Positions 7,285-15,336 of a stretch of 64,000 bases of DNA are shown here, one piece after another. Origin of the DNA: Ligilactobacillus pabuli (GTDB lineage: Bacteria; Bacillota; Bacilli; Lactobacillales; Lactobacillaceae); the NCBI RefSeq assembly GCF_022836475.1, contig NZ_BQXH01000010.1, forward strand, positions 1-64,000, in the 5' to 3' direction. Position 1 is the first letter of the stretch. The number at the start of each line of letters is the position of its first letter. The notes under the pieces are model-generated. The model had not been told where the DNA came from, searched no databases, and saw only the letters and a program-made list of their open reading frames with translations. A program made the translations under genes and the position numbers.

Positions 7285-7614
7285 ATGGCTGAGCAAAATA
7301 CGGCGAACCAAGACTGGTAGCTGTTCAAAAGCAAAATTGGTGGTTGGCAAAAAGCCTATATGACACTGTTGAACGAAAAGTATGTGCGGTTGTTAAGCGG
7401 AGAGGGCAAGCCTGAAGAAAAATTTTGGGCGCTAAATCGCCAAATCAAAGCGGACCAGCAAAGTCCTGGAGTGATGGTCGACATGAGACGGTCTAATTTA
7501 GAATATGCATTGATCAGATTAGTGAATGATGGCGTGATTGGTTTAGTTGATTTAGCAGAGTTTAGTCCGTCTTTAAGGCAAAGTATCGTATATTCAGTCC
7601 AACTTTCTTATTAG
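7285..7614 (+). pseudogene. Small conserved-type protein gene interrupted by an in-frame amber
   Basis: A strong AGGAGG at 7270-7275 precedes ATG at 7285. The frame reads MAEQNTANQDW and then meets TAG at 7318-7320. It continues in the same frame for 97 more codons (LFKSKIGGWQKAYMTLLNEK...), ending at 7614. An internal ATG at 7360 gives an 84-residue product but has no ribosome site. The protein is soluble, with charged helices and a hydrophobic core. I do not recognise a function. The exact frame agreement on both sides of the amber suggests a recent nonsense mutation, or a sequencing error. Confidence 0.6.
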
Positions 7615-7634
7615 TATATAGAACAGTCAGGTAG

Positions 7635-7997
7635 GTGGAAAGAAAAATCAAACGTGAAGAAGTCTTTGCATTCGTGCAACAAACATACCAGACTAAGCCA
7701 GAGTTTCTCTGGAAAAAGAACCCAACTTATGCAGTCTTACGTCACTCTGCAAACCAAAAGTGGTACGCAATCGTGATGAATGTTGAACAGGCCAAGCTGG
7801 GGTTACCAGGTGCTGGACAAGAAGACATTTTAGATTTAAAGTTACCCCCGGAAACTATCGCTAATTTAAGTGAGTTTCCGGAATTTTTGCCGGCGTATCA
7901 TATGAATAAAACTCATTGGTTGGCAGTGCGCTTGGCTAAAGTTGAGCGTGCTGAGTTAGCAGCTTTGTTGGCGCAAAGTTATCAGCTCACGAGTTAG
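7635..7997 (+). CDS. MmcQ/YjbR family protein
   Basis: The 120-residue product resembles the small MmcQ/YjbR (CyaY-like fold) family. Visible family features are the N-terminal KREEVFAFVQQTY, the central WKKNPTYAVLRHSANQKWYAIVMNV and the C-terminal HMNKTHWLAVRL (residues about 90-101). The family's molecular role is not settled. The first codon is taken as GTG at 7635 because no ATG precedes the conserved part, but the ribosome site is weak. It follows the interrupted gene by 20 bp and probably shares its transcript. Confidence 0.75.
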   Translation: MERKIKREEVFAFVQQTYQTKPEFLWKKNPTYAVLRHSANQKWYAIVMNVEQAKLGLPGAGQEDILDLKLPPETIANLSEFPEFLPAYHMNKTHWLAVRLAKVERAELAALLAQSYQLTS

Positions 7998-8086
7998 AAG
8001 TTTAGTTGTATCTGAAAAATAAAGAAGTTTTAGACGATGACTGTTCCGGATGTAGTGGCGGAGTTTTAGTAGAGGCTAAGTAACAC

Positions 8087-8142
8087 AAAAAACTAGCAAA
8101 AATCGCACCTAAGTTAAGGTGTGCGATTTTTACTAGTTTTTT
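8087..8142. terminator. Strong bidirectional terminator
   Basis: AAAAAACTAG-C-AAAAATCGCAC pairs with GTGTGCGATTTTT-A-CTAGTTTTTT. The A-run and T-run at the two ends allow termination on both strands, for the MmcQ-like gene (plus) and the antitoxin gene (minus). Confidence 0.85.
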
Positions 8143-8191
8143 AGTTTAAAATTTTTCTTAAATTGTGGTTCTGGTTTAAGTTTATACATAT

Positions 8192-8488
8192 TTAGCTATC
8201 CAAAAAGTCCTTTAAATCCTGTGTAGTATCAAATTCGGGAACATCATCTGGAATGATTCCCAGTTTCTTGGCTTCTGCTGCTACTAAAGCACGCCTGGTT
8301 TTTTCTGTTGGTTCGTCTGTTTCTGTCAGGATTTCAAAAGGAATCTTTTTTTGCAGGATCAACTGTCTCGCTGCCATGTTAAAGTAAGCATTGATACTCA
8401 AACCAGCAACACTTAATTCTTTTGTTAGTTTAGCTTTAAGTTCATCATCAAGTCGGATGGTCGTTGCACTAGTTGTCATTTCAATCAT
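8192..8488 (-). CDS. RelB/DinJ family antitoxin, no toxin partner visible
   Basis: The 98-residue protein has the N-terminal ribbon-helix-helix of RelB/DinJ antitoxins: ATTIRLDDELKAKLTKELSVAGLSINAYFNMAARQLI (about 8-44). The C-terminal half (EFDTTQDLKDFLDS) is of the type that wraps the toxin. The start has GGAGG five bases upstream. In normal modules a RelE/YafQ toxin gene follows within a few bases. Here only 50 bp remain before the terminator and no toxin frame is seen, so it is an orphan. It could act as a solitary regulator or be a decayed module. Confidence 0.85.
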   Translation of the reverse strand: MIEMTTSATTIRLDDELKAKLTKELSVAGLSINAYFNMAARQLILQKKIPFEILTETDEPTEKTRRALVAAEAKKLGIIPDDVPEFDTTQDLKDFLDS

Positions 8489-8617
8489 TCCTTCCTCCGT
8501 TTTGACGTCATTATAACATACAAATGATATGCGGACAATTAAAGTGATTAGATATAGTCTTGCATCCTAAAATTGTTGTAGGGTATACTAATAGCTAGTG
8601 GCTGAGTCCACAAAATC

Positions 8618-8657
8618 ATGGTGGTTCGTAACCATCCCACCTAAAAAAACTAGGAGG
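8618..8657 (+). promoter_or_regulatory. PreQ1-I riboswitch controlling queT
   Basis: GGTGG (8620-8624) pairs with CCACC (8637-8641), enclosing TTCGTAACCATC, and is followed by TAAAAAAACTA and the ribosome site GGAGG. The short stem-loop plus A-rich tail overlapping the ribosome site is the class I preQ1 riboswitch layout. Its position just before a QueT gene fits. Control would be at translation. Confidence 0.85.
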
Positions 8658-8666
8658 CTTTTTCGT

Positions 8667-9158
8667 ATGGAAAAATCACAACAAGCAGTCTCGGAGCTGA
8701 CTAAAACAGCTTTAGTGGCTGCTCTTTATGTGGTGTTAACTGTGGCATTATTGCCATTGGCTTATGGTCCGATTCAATTACGTTTGTCAGAGATGCTCAA
8801 TAACCTGACAGTTTTTAACAAGCGTTATATTTGGGCGGTGGCCTTAGGATGTTTGATTGCTAATCTCTGGTCATCAATGGGAACAGTTGACGTGGTATTT
8901 GGCACGTTAGGGACTGTAGTCATGACTTCAATCAGTTGGTTTTTAAGTCAGAAGACTAAATCGGTGCCGCTCAAGTTATGTATTAGTGTAGTTGTTTGTA
9001 CATTAATGTCATGGAGTGTGGCACTGGAATTGCATTTGGTCAGTCAGGCACCGTTCTGGTGGACTTTCTTGACAGTTGGAATTGGTGAGTTTTTAGCCAT
9101 GGCACTTGGAGCTGTAGTGACCTACTTATTAAACCAGCATTTTGATTTGACTAAATAA
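8667..9158 (+). CDS. queT: QueT, ECF transporter S component for a queuosine precursor
   Basis: QueT is the substrate-specific membrane subunit for uptake of a queuosine precursor such as preQ1, working with the shared ECF module. The 163 residues include ALYVVLTVALLPLAYGPIQLRLSEML (about 17-42), the family hallmark, and about five hydrophobic segments. I start at ATG 8667, ten bases after GGAGG. The longer open frame from GTG 8598 would translate the riboswitch. The product ends in a typical short hydrophilic tail. A truncated copy of the dispersed structured repeat follows the stop codon. Confidence 0.92.
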   Translation: MEKSQQAVSELTKTALVAALYVVLTVALLPLAYGPIQLRLSEMLNNLTVFNKRYIWAVALGCLIANLWSSMGTVDVVFGTLGTVVMTSISWFLSQKTKSVPLKLCISVVVCTLMSWSVALELHLVSQAPFWWTFLTVGIGEFLAMALGAVVTYLLNQHFDLTK

Positions 9159-9160
9159 AC

Positions 9161-9211
9161 ACAGAGCGGAGTCACCCGGGAGAGCTTGAGTACCAGCAAC
9201 ATTCAGCACAT
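9161..9211 (+). repeat. Structured repeat, 5'-half copy after queT
   Basis: Begins ACAGAGCGGAGT two bases after the queT stop and keeps the 5' arm through GGGAGAGCTTGAGTACCAGC. It lacks the apical hairpin and the 3' half ending GAGCTCGACTA. Confidence 0.7.
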
Positions 9212-9241
9212 ACGAGAAAAAGTAGATAGGAGTGAAGAAGT

Positions 9242-9466
9242 TTGACATTTGAAAAAGTTTTACCTGAATTAAAAGCAGGAAAAAAAGCTATCCGCCAAGA
9301 ATGGGGTGGCAGTGAAGAATATATTTTTGTAGTTAACGGTGATAGTTTCCACGGAGAAGAAGTTAATCCATATTTTCTGATCAGAACGAAGGAAACCCCA
9401 GCGTTATCACAATTTATGCCAAATTCATGTGATATTTTGGCGGACGATTGGGTACTGGTCGACTAA
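9242..9466 (+). CDS. DUF2829 / Tad2-like small protein
   Basis: The 74-residue protein begins with the DUF2829 signature, FEKVLPELKAGKKAIRQEW, and ends with DILADDWVLVD, the conserved LAxDW motif. The family includes Tad2, a phage protein that sequesters the Thoeris immune signal, but most chromosomal members are uncharacterised. The start is TTG at 9242, with AGGAG nine bases upstream, and no ATG precedes the conserved part. Its stop codon shares a base with the SDR start (TAATG). No other phage gene is nearby. The function here is not known. Confidence 0.7.
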   Translation: MTFEKVLPELKAGKKAIRQEWGGSEEYIFVVNGDSFHGEEVNPYFLIRTKETPALSQFMPNSCDILADDWVLVD

Positions 9467-10224
9467 TGGCTGAACGGACAACGATTGCCGGGCAAAGAGT
9501 ACTGGTGACGGGAGTGGCATCAGGCATTGGTCAGGCGCAAGCACGCTTGTTTTTGGAACAGGGGGCGCTAGTCTTTGGGGCGGATCTGCAGGAAAGCCCG
9601 TTAGTTGAAAAATTAACCAGGGATTTTCCCGCTAGTTTTATTTTCGTTCACTGTGATGTGCGGCACGCCACTGAAATTACTCAGTTGGTCGAGCAGGTCA
9701 ACGCCACTGGTCCGGTGGATATTTTGTTAAATACGGCGGGAATTTTAGATGCCTACCGTCCTTCGCTAGAAACGACGGTTGCTCAGTGGGATAACGTGAT
9801 GGACACTAATTTAAAAAGCATGTTTTTGTTGTGTAACGCTTGCTTACCGCAAATGTTGCAACAGGGACATGGAGTGGTCGTTAACATGGCATCGATTGCT
9901 GGCTTAGTGGCTGGCGGTGGTGGCGCAGCCTATACTGCGGCCAAACATGCCATTATTGGTTATACCAAGCAACTCGATTATGATTATGCTGGGCAAGGGA
10001 TTCGGGCGAATTGTGTTGCACCAGGTGCAATTAATACGCCGATGAATCAGGCAGATTTTGCTGGCGATGGTCAGATGGCCAAGGAAGTCGCTGCACAAAC
10101 GCCTGCTTTACGTTGGGCACAACCGGAAGAAGTTGCAGCCTTGAGTTTATTCTTAGCGTCACCACAGGCAGACTATATTCATGGTGCAGTAGTGCCGATC
10201 GATGGCGGTTGGACAGAAAAATAA
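9466..10224 (+). CDS. Short-chain dehydrogenase/reductase (SDR), FabG-like
   Basis: This 252-residue SDR has the cofactor motif TGVASGIG at about residues 16-23, the NTAG motif near 91, Ser in the NMASI stretch, and the catalytic YTAAK near 156-160. The late stretch HGAVVPIDGGWTEK is the standard SDR C-terminus. The acidic residue after the second strand (GADLQE) suggests NAD(H) preference. I use ATG 9466, coupled to the DUF2829 gene; the frame is open back to TTG 9448. The substrate is unknown and the neighbours give no pathway. Confidence 0.9.
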   Translation: MAERTTIAGQRVLVTGVASGIGQAQARLFLEQGALVFGADLQESPLVEKLTRDFPASFIFVHCDVRHATEITQLVEQVNATGPVDILLNTAGILDAYRPSLETTVAQWDNVMDTNLKSMFLLCNACLPQMLQQGHGVVVNMASIAGLVAGGGGAAYTAAKHAIIGYTKQLDYDYAGQGIRANCVAPGAINTPMNQADFAGDGQMAKEVAAQTPALRWAQPEEVAALSLFLASPQADYIHGAVVPIDGGWTEK

Positions 10225-10250
10225 ACTGAAATTATTATTACCAGTATGGC

Positions 10251-10292
10251 AAAAAAGGATGATCCTAAAAAACTAGGACCATCCCTTTTTTA
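10251..10292. terminator. Bidirectional terminator
   Basis: AAAAAAGGATG-A-TCCT pairs with AGGACCATCC followed by TTTTTT. It serves the SDR gene (plus) and the HD gene (minus). Confidence 0.8.
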
Positions 10293-10295
10293 TTT

Positions 10296-10339
10296 GAGCT
10301 TCGATAATGCTCGCTTTCTCCCGCTTTGCTCCGCTCTGT
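10296..10339 (-). repeat. Structured repeat, 5'-half copy after the HD gene
   Basis: On the minus strand it reads ACAGAGCGGAGCAAAGCGGG, AGAAAGCGAGCATTATCG and then AAGCTC, as if the middle and most of the 3' half had been removed. It begins right after the HD gene stop and points the same way as that gene. Confidence 0.75.
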
Positions 10340-10341
10340 GA

Positions 10342-10998
10342 TCATTTTTCAGCATTCCATTCTGCTTTAAACTCTGCCAGAAAATCTAGCATATGTTGTT
10401 GCCGATTCTCCGCAATTTGACGGGCACTAGGAGTGTTGAGCTTGTCTTTGATCTTGAGTAATTTTTCGTAAAAATGGTTAATAATCGTTTCATTGTCTAA
10501 ATTCCGGTATTCAGCTCTAGTCATTGATTCACGAGGACTGATCCGGGGATCGTAAATTTTTTCAGAGTGGTGACCACCAAAATAAATTGCCCGGGTGATA
10601 CCGATTGCGCCAATTGCATCAAGCCAATCAGCATCTTGAACGATTTGACCTTCCAGAGGTAGTTTGACAGCTTGACCATCTAAAGTATGCGCAAAGGACA
10701 TATTTTGAATGATAAAGAGAATCTGCTCAGTTTGTGGCTGTGAAACTCCAATTTCAGCCAAAAAATCACTTAATTCAGTGACAGCTTGTTGTGGGTCAGC
10801 CACTAGTTTGTCATCGATCACATCGTGCAAGTAAGCGGCAGCTAAAGTGACAAGTTGGTTCGCATTTTCTGTCGTACTTAGTTTACGGGCCATCGCCACG
10901 ACGCGGCGAATATGATCAAAACCATGGCCAGTCCGGTCTTGGGTCATGTGGTCGTGAGAATATTCCGAAATTTTGGTTAGTTGTTGTTCACTGTTCAT
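10342..10998 (-). CDS. HD-domain phosphohydrolase (YpgQ/YedJ-like)
   Basis: This 218-residue protein carries an HD domain. H at GFDHIRRV (about 27-33) and the HD pair in AAYLHDVIDDK (about 54-64) are metal ligands, with a later Asp in VQDADWLDAIGAIG (about 119-132). Members act as nucleotide or nucleoside-phosphate hydrolases, but the substrate of this group is mostly unknown. Length and the arrangement H...HD...D fit the YedJ/YpgQ type. The gene is single and transcribed away from its neighbour. Confidence 0.85.
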   Translation of the reverse strand: MNSEQQLTKISEYSHDHMTQDRTGHGFDHIRRVVAMARKLSTTENANQLVTLAAAYLHDVIDDKLVADPQQAVTELSDFLAEIGVSQPQTEQILFIIQNMSFAHTLDGQAVKLPLEGQIVQDADWLDAIGAIGITRAIYFGGHHSEKIYDPRISPRESMTRAEYRNLDNETIINHFYEKLLKIKDKLNTPSARQIAENRQQHMLDFLAEFKAEWNAEK

Positions 10999-11077
10999 GG
11001 TTGAGCTTACTCCTTATATCGTTATTTTTCGATTTGAATTTGGTCTAGTATAGCATATGCTGGTGCGCACTAGCAAT

Positions 11078-11839
11078 TTAACTGCCATTACTTTTTGCTT
11101 TTTTCGTAGCCTCTCGAATGAAGGCAGCCAGCAGGTCGACTACATAAGGAGTAAAGAAAGCGTCTGAACCGTGGGGACAGTCTTTGAGCTGGTAGAGGTC
11201 GTTTTGGACGTGCTGCTCCGTTAAAAAGGCGCTGAAAGTTAAACTTTGTTTTAGAGGTACTTGTTCATCGGCTGTACCATGCAGTAACAAAAAAGGACCG
11301 AGTCGGCGTTTCCCTAGCAAAGTAGGTAAGGCAGGCTGGTGCGGTAATTCAAATTGGCCCGCAAGCGTGATACAAGCCCGGAAATTAAGCGGCAGGGTAT
11401 GAACGTCTTCACGGTTGAATTCTTGCTGGCCAGTTGCTAAAACTGCTCCGGCTGCAGCGTATGCACTTAGACCTTCGCCCATCGCAATCAGGCGGTTCGA
11501 GTCAAGCTGATATTTCCAGGCATGCAGCATCAAAAAACGCGCGGCTGAATTAAAACTAGCGATGGTAGTCGGGTGAAGCTCGCTAGTCGCTAGAATCGCA
11601 ACGGCATAGCCCTTGTTAGTTAGTTGCAACAGCGCACTTAAACGTGAAACATGCGGGTCAGCCGCAAATAAAATCACCGGGTAGTGCGGCTGAGCCTGCT
11701 GAGTTAAATTAGCCGGGACACATAGGGTCAATTGTTCTTGGTATTGGTCATCTTGGTAGTAGGTGAGCTGTTGCCAAATGTGGGGCAAACGGTCCCCCAC
11801 CGGTTCAATTAGTTCGTGAAGATTGTTTGCTTCTTGCAA
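11078..11839 (-). CDS. Alpha/beta-hydrolase-fold protein with altered nucleophile elbow
   Basis: This 253-residue protein has an alpha/beta-hydrolase outline. The strand PVILFAADPH leads into a lid region. The elbow region is RLIAMGEGLSAYAAAGA (about 116-132). The acid is in LLHGTADEQVP (about 201-211) and the histidine in CPHGSDAFF (about 224-232). In active esterases the elbow is GxSxG, but here the aligned word is GEGLS, so Ser is replaced by Gly or displaced by two residues. The protein may be a non-catalytic member or use a shifted Ser. No signal peptide is seen. Neighbours do not indicate a substrate. Confidence 0.75.
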   Translation of the reverse strand: MQEANNLHELIEPVGDRLPHIWQQLTYYQDDQYQEQLTLCVPANLTQQAQPHYPVILFAADPHVSRLSALLQLTNKGYAVAILATSELHPTTIASFNSAARFLMLHAWKYQLDSNRLIAMGEGLSAYAAAGAVLATGQQEFNREDVHTLPLNFRACITLAGQFELPHQPALPTLLGKRRLGPFLLLHGTADEQVPLKQSLTFSAFLTEQHVQNDLYQLKDCPHGSDAFFTPYVVDLLAAFIREATKKAKSNGS

Positions 11840-12014
11840 GTCGATTGACCACCTTTATTTGTGAGTTAAAAATTCTGTTCTTTTCCTATTATATGTTACC
11901 CTATTCTTCATGTGAAAGGTTGAATTTCGCTTGTAAATAAATTAAACTGTAATAAGTGCGTGAAACATTAATGGAATTGTGTGTGTTTCACAAGAAGAAA
12001 CGAAGAGGATACCT

Positions 12015-12743
12015 ATGACACCAATAGAATTTAAAGAAACATTACAACAACAGAATATCGAACTGACAGCCAAACAGCAAGAACAATTTGCGACTTATTT
12101 TCAGCTGCTAGTAGAATGGAATCAAAAAGTTAACTTGACCGCGATCACTGCTGAAGAAGAAGTGTATCTCAAGCATTTTTACGACTCACTGGTCCCAGCT
12201 TTTGATGTGCCGGAATTGCGTGAACAAGCAGCTAGCTTGTGTGACGTTGGTGCTGGTGCGGGTTTTCCGTCATTACCACTGAAAATTATTTTCCCAACTT
12301 TGCAAGTCACCATTGTTGACTCATTAAATAAGCGAATCAAATTTTTAGAAGAACTAGTTGCGGCGTTAGGGTTAACAGACGTGACATTGGTGCATGCGCG
12401 GGCCGAAGATTTTGGTGCTAAAAAGAGTCCAGCTCGTGAAAGTTTTGATGTGGTGACCGCACGAGCCGTCGCTAATTTGCCAGTTTTGACAGAATTATGT
12501 TTGCCATTGGTTAAAGTTGGTGGGAAGTTTGTTGCTTTGAAAGCACAAAAAGCTGAAGAAGAATTAGCTAAAGCTCAGTATGCAATTCAAACTTTGGGCG
12601 GTAAATTAGAAGCTGATTTCGAAACCACTTTACCAGAAGACAACGAACAAAGACATACAATTGTGATTGCAAAACAAAAGACATCACCGAAGAAGTACCC
12701 ACGAAAAGCAGGAACACCAAGCAAACTACCATTGTTAAAGTAG
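12015..12743 (+). CDS. rsmG: 16S rRNA (guanine-527-N7)-methyltransferase RsmG (GidB)
   Basis: RsmG methylates G527 in the 530 loop of 16S rRNA using SAM, and its loss gives low-level streptomycin resistance. The 242 residues contain NLTAI (about 40-44), the SAM motif [16 protein letters not shown] (about 78-93) and [12 protein letters not shown] (about 150-161), all typical. The start is ATG 12015 with GAGG seven bases upstream; the open frame from 11979 lacks family similarity. It opens the rsmG-noc-parAB cluster seen near oriC in many Firmicutes. Confidence 0.96.
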   Translation: MTPIEFKETLQQQNIELTAKQQEQFATYFQLLVEWNQKVNLTAITAEEEVYLKHFYDSLVPAFDVPELREQAASLCDVGAGAGFPSLPLKIIFPTLQVTIVDSLNKRIKFLEELVAALGLTDVTLVHARAEDFGAKKSPARESFDVVTARAVANLPVLTELCLPLVKVGGKFVALKAQKAEEELAKAQYAIQTLGGKLEADFETTLPEDNEQRHTIVIAKQKTSPKKYPRKAGTPSKLPLLK

Positions 12744-12806
12744 CATGAAGCATAGGGAAAAGAGCAGTTCAAAGCTGCTTAATTAACAAAATCGAGGAGG
12801 CCAAGC

Positions 12807-13667
12807 ATGGCATTTTCATTTTTTGGTAAAAATAAACCACAAGAAACCCCACACCGGGGTGAAGAAATTCAACAGGTTCCAATTAAGGCCATTATTTCCA
12901 ATCGTTTTCAGCCACGGAAGATTTTTAGCCAAGATAGTATCCAAGAACTAGCGGAAACGATTCGTGAACATGGACTACTGCAGCCAATTATCTTGCGGGA
13001 GTATGAAACACAAAAGTTCGAAATTATTGCTGGTGAACGCCGGTTTAAAGCAGTTGAATCCTTAAACTGGGAAAAGATCCCAGCAATTGTGCGGAAGATG
13101 ACTGATAGTGAATCAGCTTCGATGGCCGTGATTGAAAACTTACAACGTGAAGGTTTAACAGCCATTGAAGAAGCTCAAGCTTACAAACGATTGATGGAGT
13201 TAAATAGCTTAACTCAAGGGCAACTAGGACAAGCGATTGGCAAGAGTCAATCATTTGTTGCTAATAAACTGCGGTTGTTGAAGTTGGACTCCCAGGTTCA
13301 ACGGGCAATTTTACAAAGGCAACTAACTGAACGACATGGTCGCGCCCTGGTTAGTTTACCAGCAAAAAAACAAGTTGAGGTCCTAGAAGACATCGTCAAA
13401 GATGAGCTGTCTGTCAAGGAAACGGAACAATTAGTCCAAAAAGTTAACCAGCCTCAAAAGCAGACCAAGAAGCCTAAAGTTAAGACTAAAGGCACTGCTA
13501 GAAATACTAAACTGGCTGTCAACACCATTAAAAAGTCGGTCAAAATGATCAAAGATTCCGGCATTAAGGTCAAGACAACAGAAGAAGACGTTGATGGCGT
13601 CCACCGGATCACAATCGAGATTCCGTTAGACGAAAAAACACAGCCTAAAAAAGCAAGTAAGAAGTAG
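12807..13667 (+). CDS. noc: Nucleoid occlusion protein Noc (ParB-like)
   Basis: Noc is a ParB-family CTPase that binds Noc sites on the chromosome and keeps the division ring from forming over the nucleoid. The N-terminus MAFSFFGKNKPQE is the short amphipathic membrane-targeting helix. The ParB core follows, with GERRFKA (about 76-82) and MAVIENLQREGLTAIEEAQAYKRLM (about 106-130), then the helix-turn-helix GQAIGKSQSFVANKLRLL. It is 286 aa, has AGGAGG ten bases upstream, and is 15 bp from parA. Confidence 0.92.
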   Translation: MAFSFFGKNKPQETPHRGEEIQQVPIKAIISNRFQPRKIFSQDSIQELAETIREHGLLQPIILREYETQKFEIIAGERRFKAVESLNWEKIPAIVRKMTDSESASMAVIENLQREGLTAIEEAQAYKRLMELNSLTQGQLGQAIGKSQSFVANKLRLLKLDSQVQRAILQRQLTERHGRALVSLPAKKQVEVLEDIVKDELSVKETEQLVQKVNQPQKQTKKPKVKTKGTARNTKLAVNTIKKSVKMIKDSGIKVKTTEEDVDGVHRITIEIPLDEKTQPKKASKK

Positions 13668-13682
13668 GAGGGAATCGTTGCA

Positions 13683-14450
13683 ATGGGAGTAGTGATTGCA
13701 TTAGCGAACCAAAAGGGCGGCGTTGGTAAAACAACGACCGCGATCAACCTTGGAGCAGCTTTGGCGAAAAAAGGCCAAAAAGTACTCCTGATCGACCTGG
13801 ATGCCCAGGGCAATGCAACTAGCGGCTTGGGAATTCGCAAGTCCGAAATTGAAGAAGATATCTATGATATTTTGGTCAATGAGACCCCAGTCGAAGATGT
13901 TATTATCAAAACAGACACAGAAAACTTAGATTTGATCCCAGCTACCATTCAACTTTCTGGGGCTGAAATCGAATTAACTTCACAGATGGCGCGGGAAAAA
14001 CGTTTGGCAGATGCAATTTTGCCAGTCGTGGATGATTATGATTATACCTTGATCGACTGCCCGCCATCTTTAGGATTGTTAACGATCAATGCTTTTACCA
14101 CGTGTGACAGCATTTTGATCCCGGTCCAAAGTGAATACTATGCGTTAGAGGGATTGAGCCAGTTAATGAATACGATTCACCTGGTTCAAAAACACTTTAA
14201 TCCCAACTTGTACATCGAAGGCGTTTTGTTAACGATGTTTGACAAGCGGACTAATCTGGGGAACCAGGTCGTAGAAGAAGTGCGCAAGTTCTTCAAAGAC
14301 AAGGTTTATCAAACGATCATTCCACGAAATGTGCGCTTATCTGAGGCACCTAGTCATGGAATGTCGATCATTGAATATGATCCAAACTCGCGTGGTGCCT
14401 GGAAATACATGAATTTAGCCAAGGAGGTTTTAGCAGCCCATGGTGAATAA
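13683..14450 (+). CDS. parA: Chromosome partitioning ATPase ParA (Soj)
   Basis: The deviant Walker A motif KGGVGKTT (residues 10-17) and the downstream DLDAQGNATSGLG and DCPPSLGLLT mark a ParA/Soj ATPase. It works with ParB to segregate origins and regulates initiation in relatives. Length is 255 aa. Its last 11 bases overlap parB. It is preceded by GGAGGG. Confidence 0.96.
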   Translation: MGVVIALANQKGGVGKTTTAINLGAALAKKGQKVLLIDLDAQGNATSGLGIRKSEIEEDIYDILVNETPVEDVIIKTDTENLDLIPATIQLSGAEIELTSQMAREKRLADAILPVVDDYDYTLIDCPPSLGLLTINAFTTCDSILIPVQSEYYALEGLSQLMNTIHLVQKHFNPNLYIEGVLLTMFDKRTNLGNQVVEEVRKFFKDKVYQTIIPRNVRLSEAPSHGMSIIEYDPNSRGAWKYMNLAKEVLAAHGE

Positions 14451-15324
14451 AAAGAAAAGTTCAAAGGGACTAGGACGCGGGATCGAAGCTTTATTTACGG
14501 ATTTTAAGGAAGAAGCGGCTGAAAATGAAACTGTCAGTGACATCGCCTTAAATGAGATCCGCCCGAACCCCTACCAACCCCGGCAAAGTTTTGATGAGGC
14601 TGGTTTACAGGAATTAGCGAATTCGATTCAAAAGAGTGGGGTTTTTCAACCAATTATTGTCAAACCATCAACGGTGAAAGGCTATGAGATCGTAGCGGGC
14701 GAACGACGTTTTCGCGCTTCGAAACTCGCTGAGAAAAAGACGATCCCAGCTATTATCAGGGATGTCGACCAGCAACAAATGATGGAAGTGGCTGTGCTGG
14801 AAAACTTGCAACGTGAAGACTTAAATCCGATCGAAGAAGCTGAAGCATACAATACTTTGATGAATAACCTAGATCTAACTCAAGTTCAAGTTGCTGACCG
14901 TTTAGGTAAATCTCGTTCATATATTGCCAATTATCTGCGGTTGTTAAGTTTACCGGCTAAAGTGAAGACTTTGATCCGGCAACAACAGTTAGCGATGGGG
15001 CAAGCCCGGACCCTCTTATCTTTAAAAGACAAGAGTAAAATTGAAGAACTAGCCAAGCGAGTGATCGACCAGCAGCTAACGGTCCGTCAGTTAGAAGCAG
15101 TGGTGGCCGAATTAAACGGCGATGTGAAAAAGAAAGCTAAGCCTCGTCCAAAAAAGGCCTCACCATTTTTAAAGGAAAGTGCCGAACTGTTAGGTGAAAA
15201 GTTTGGGACGAAAGTTGCCATTAAGGCAAATGAAAAGTCTGGCAAGGGTAAGATTGAAATTAATTATCTGTCAAATGACGATTTAAACCGGATCTTAGAT
15301 GTTTTAGATATCCGGTTAGATTAA
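14440..15324 (+). CDS. parB: Chromosome partitioning protein ParB (Spo0J)
   Basis: This 294-residue ParB binds parS sites, spreads as a CTP-dependent clamp and loads condensin. It starts with KGLGRGIEALF (about 9-19), has the CTP-binding GERRFRAS (about 88-95), ENLQREDLNPIEEA and the helix-turn-helix VADRLGKSRSYIANYLRLL. It overlaps parA by 11 bp, indicating coupled translation. I saw no perfect parS (TGTTTCACGTGAAACA) in the window. Confidence 0.96.
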   Translation: MVNKKKSSKGLGRGIEALFTDFKEEAAENETVSDIALNEIRPNPYQPRQSFDEAGLQELANSIQKSGVFQPIIVKPSTVKGYEIVAGERRFRASKLAEKKTIPAIIRDVDQQQMMEVAVLENLQREDLNPIEEAEAYNTLMNNLDLTQVQVADRLGKSRSYIANYLRLLSLPAKVKTLIRQQQLAMGQARTLLSLKDKSKIEELAKRVIDQQLTVRQLEAVVAELNGDVKKKAKPRPKKASPFLKESAELLGEKFGTKVAIKANEKSGKGKIEINYLSNDDLNRILDVLDIRLD

Positions 15325-15336
15325 GCAGGTGAGAAA

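Noticed and set aside
7090-7350. 86-codon minus-strand frame
   Set aside because: It overlaps the start of the small gene at 7285, lacks a ribosome site and resembles no family.
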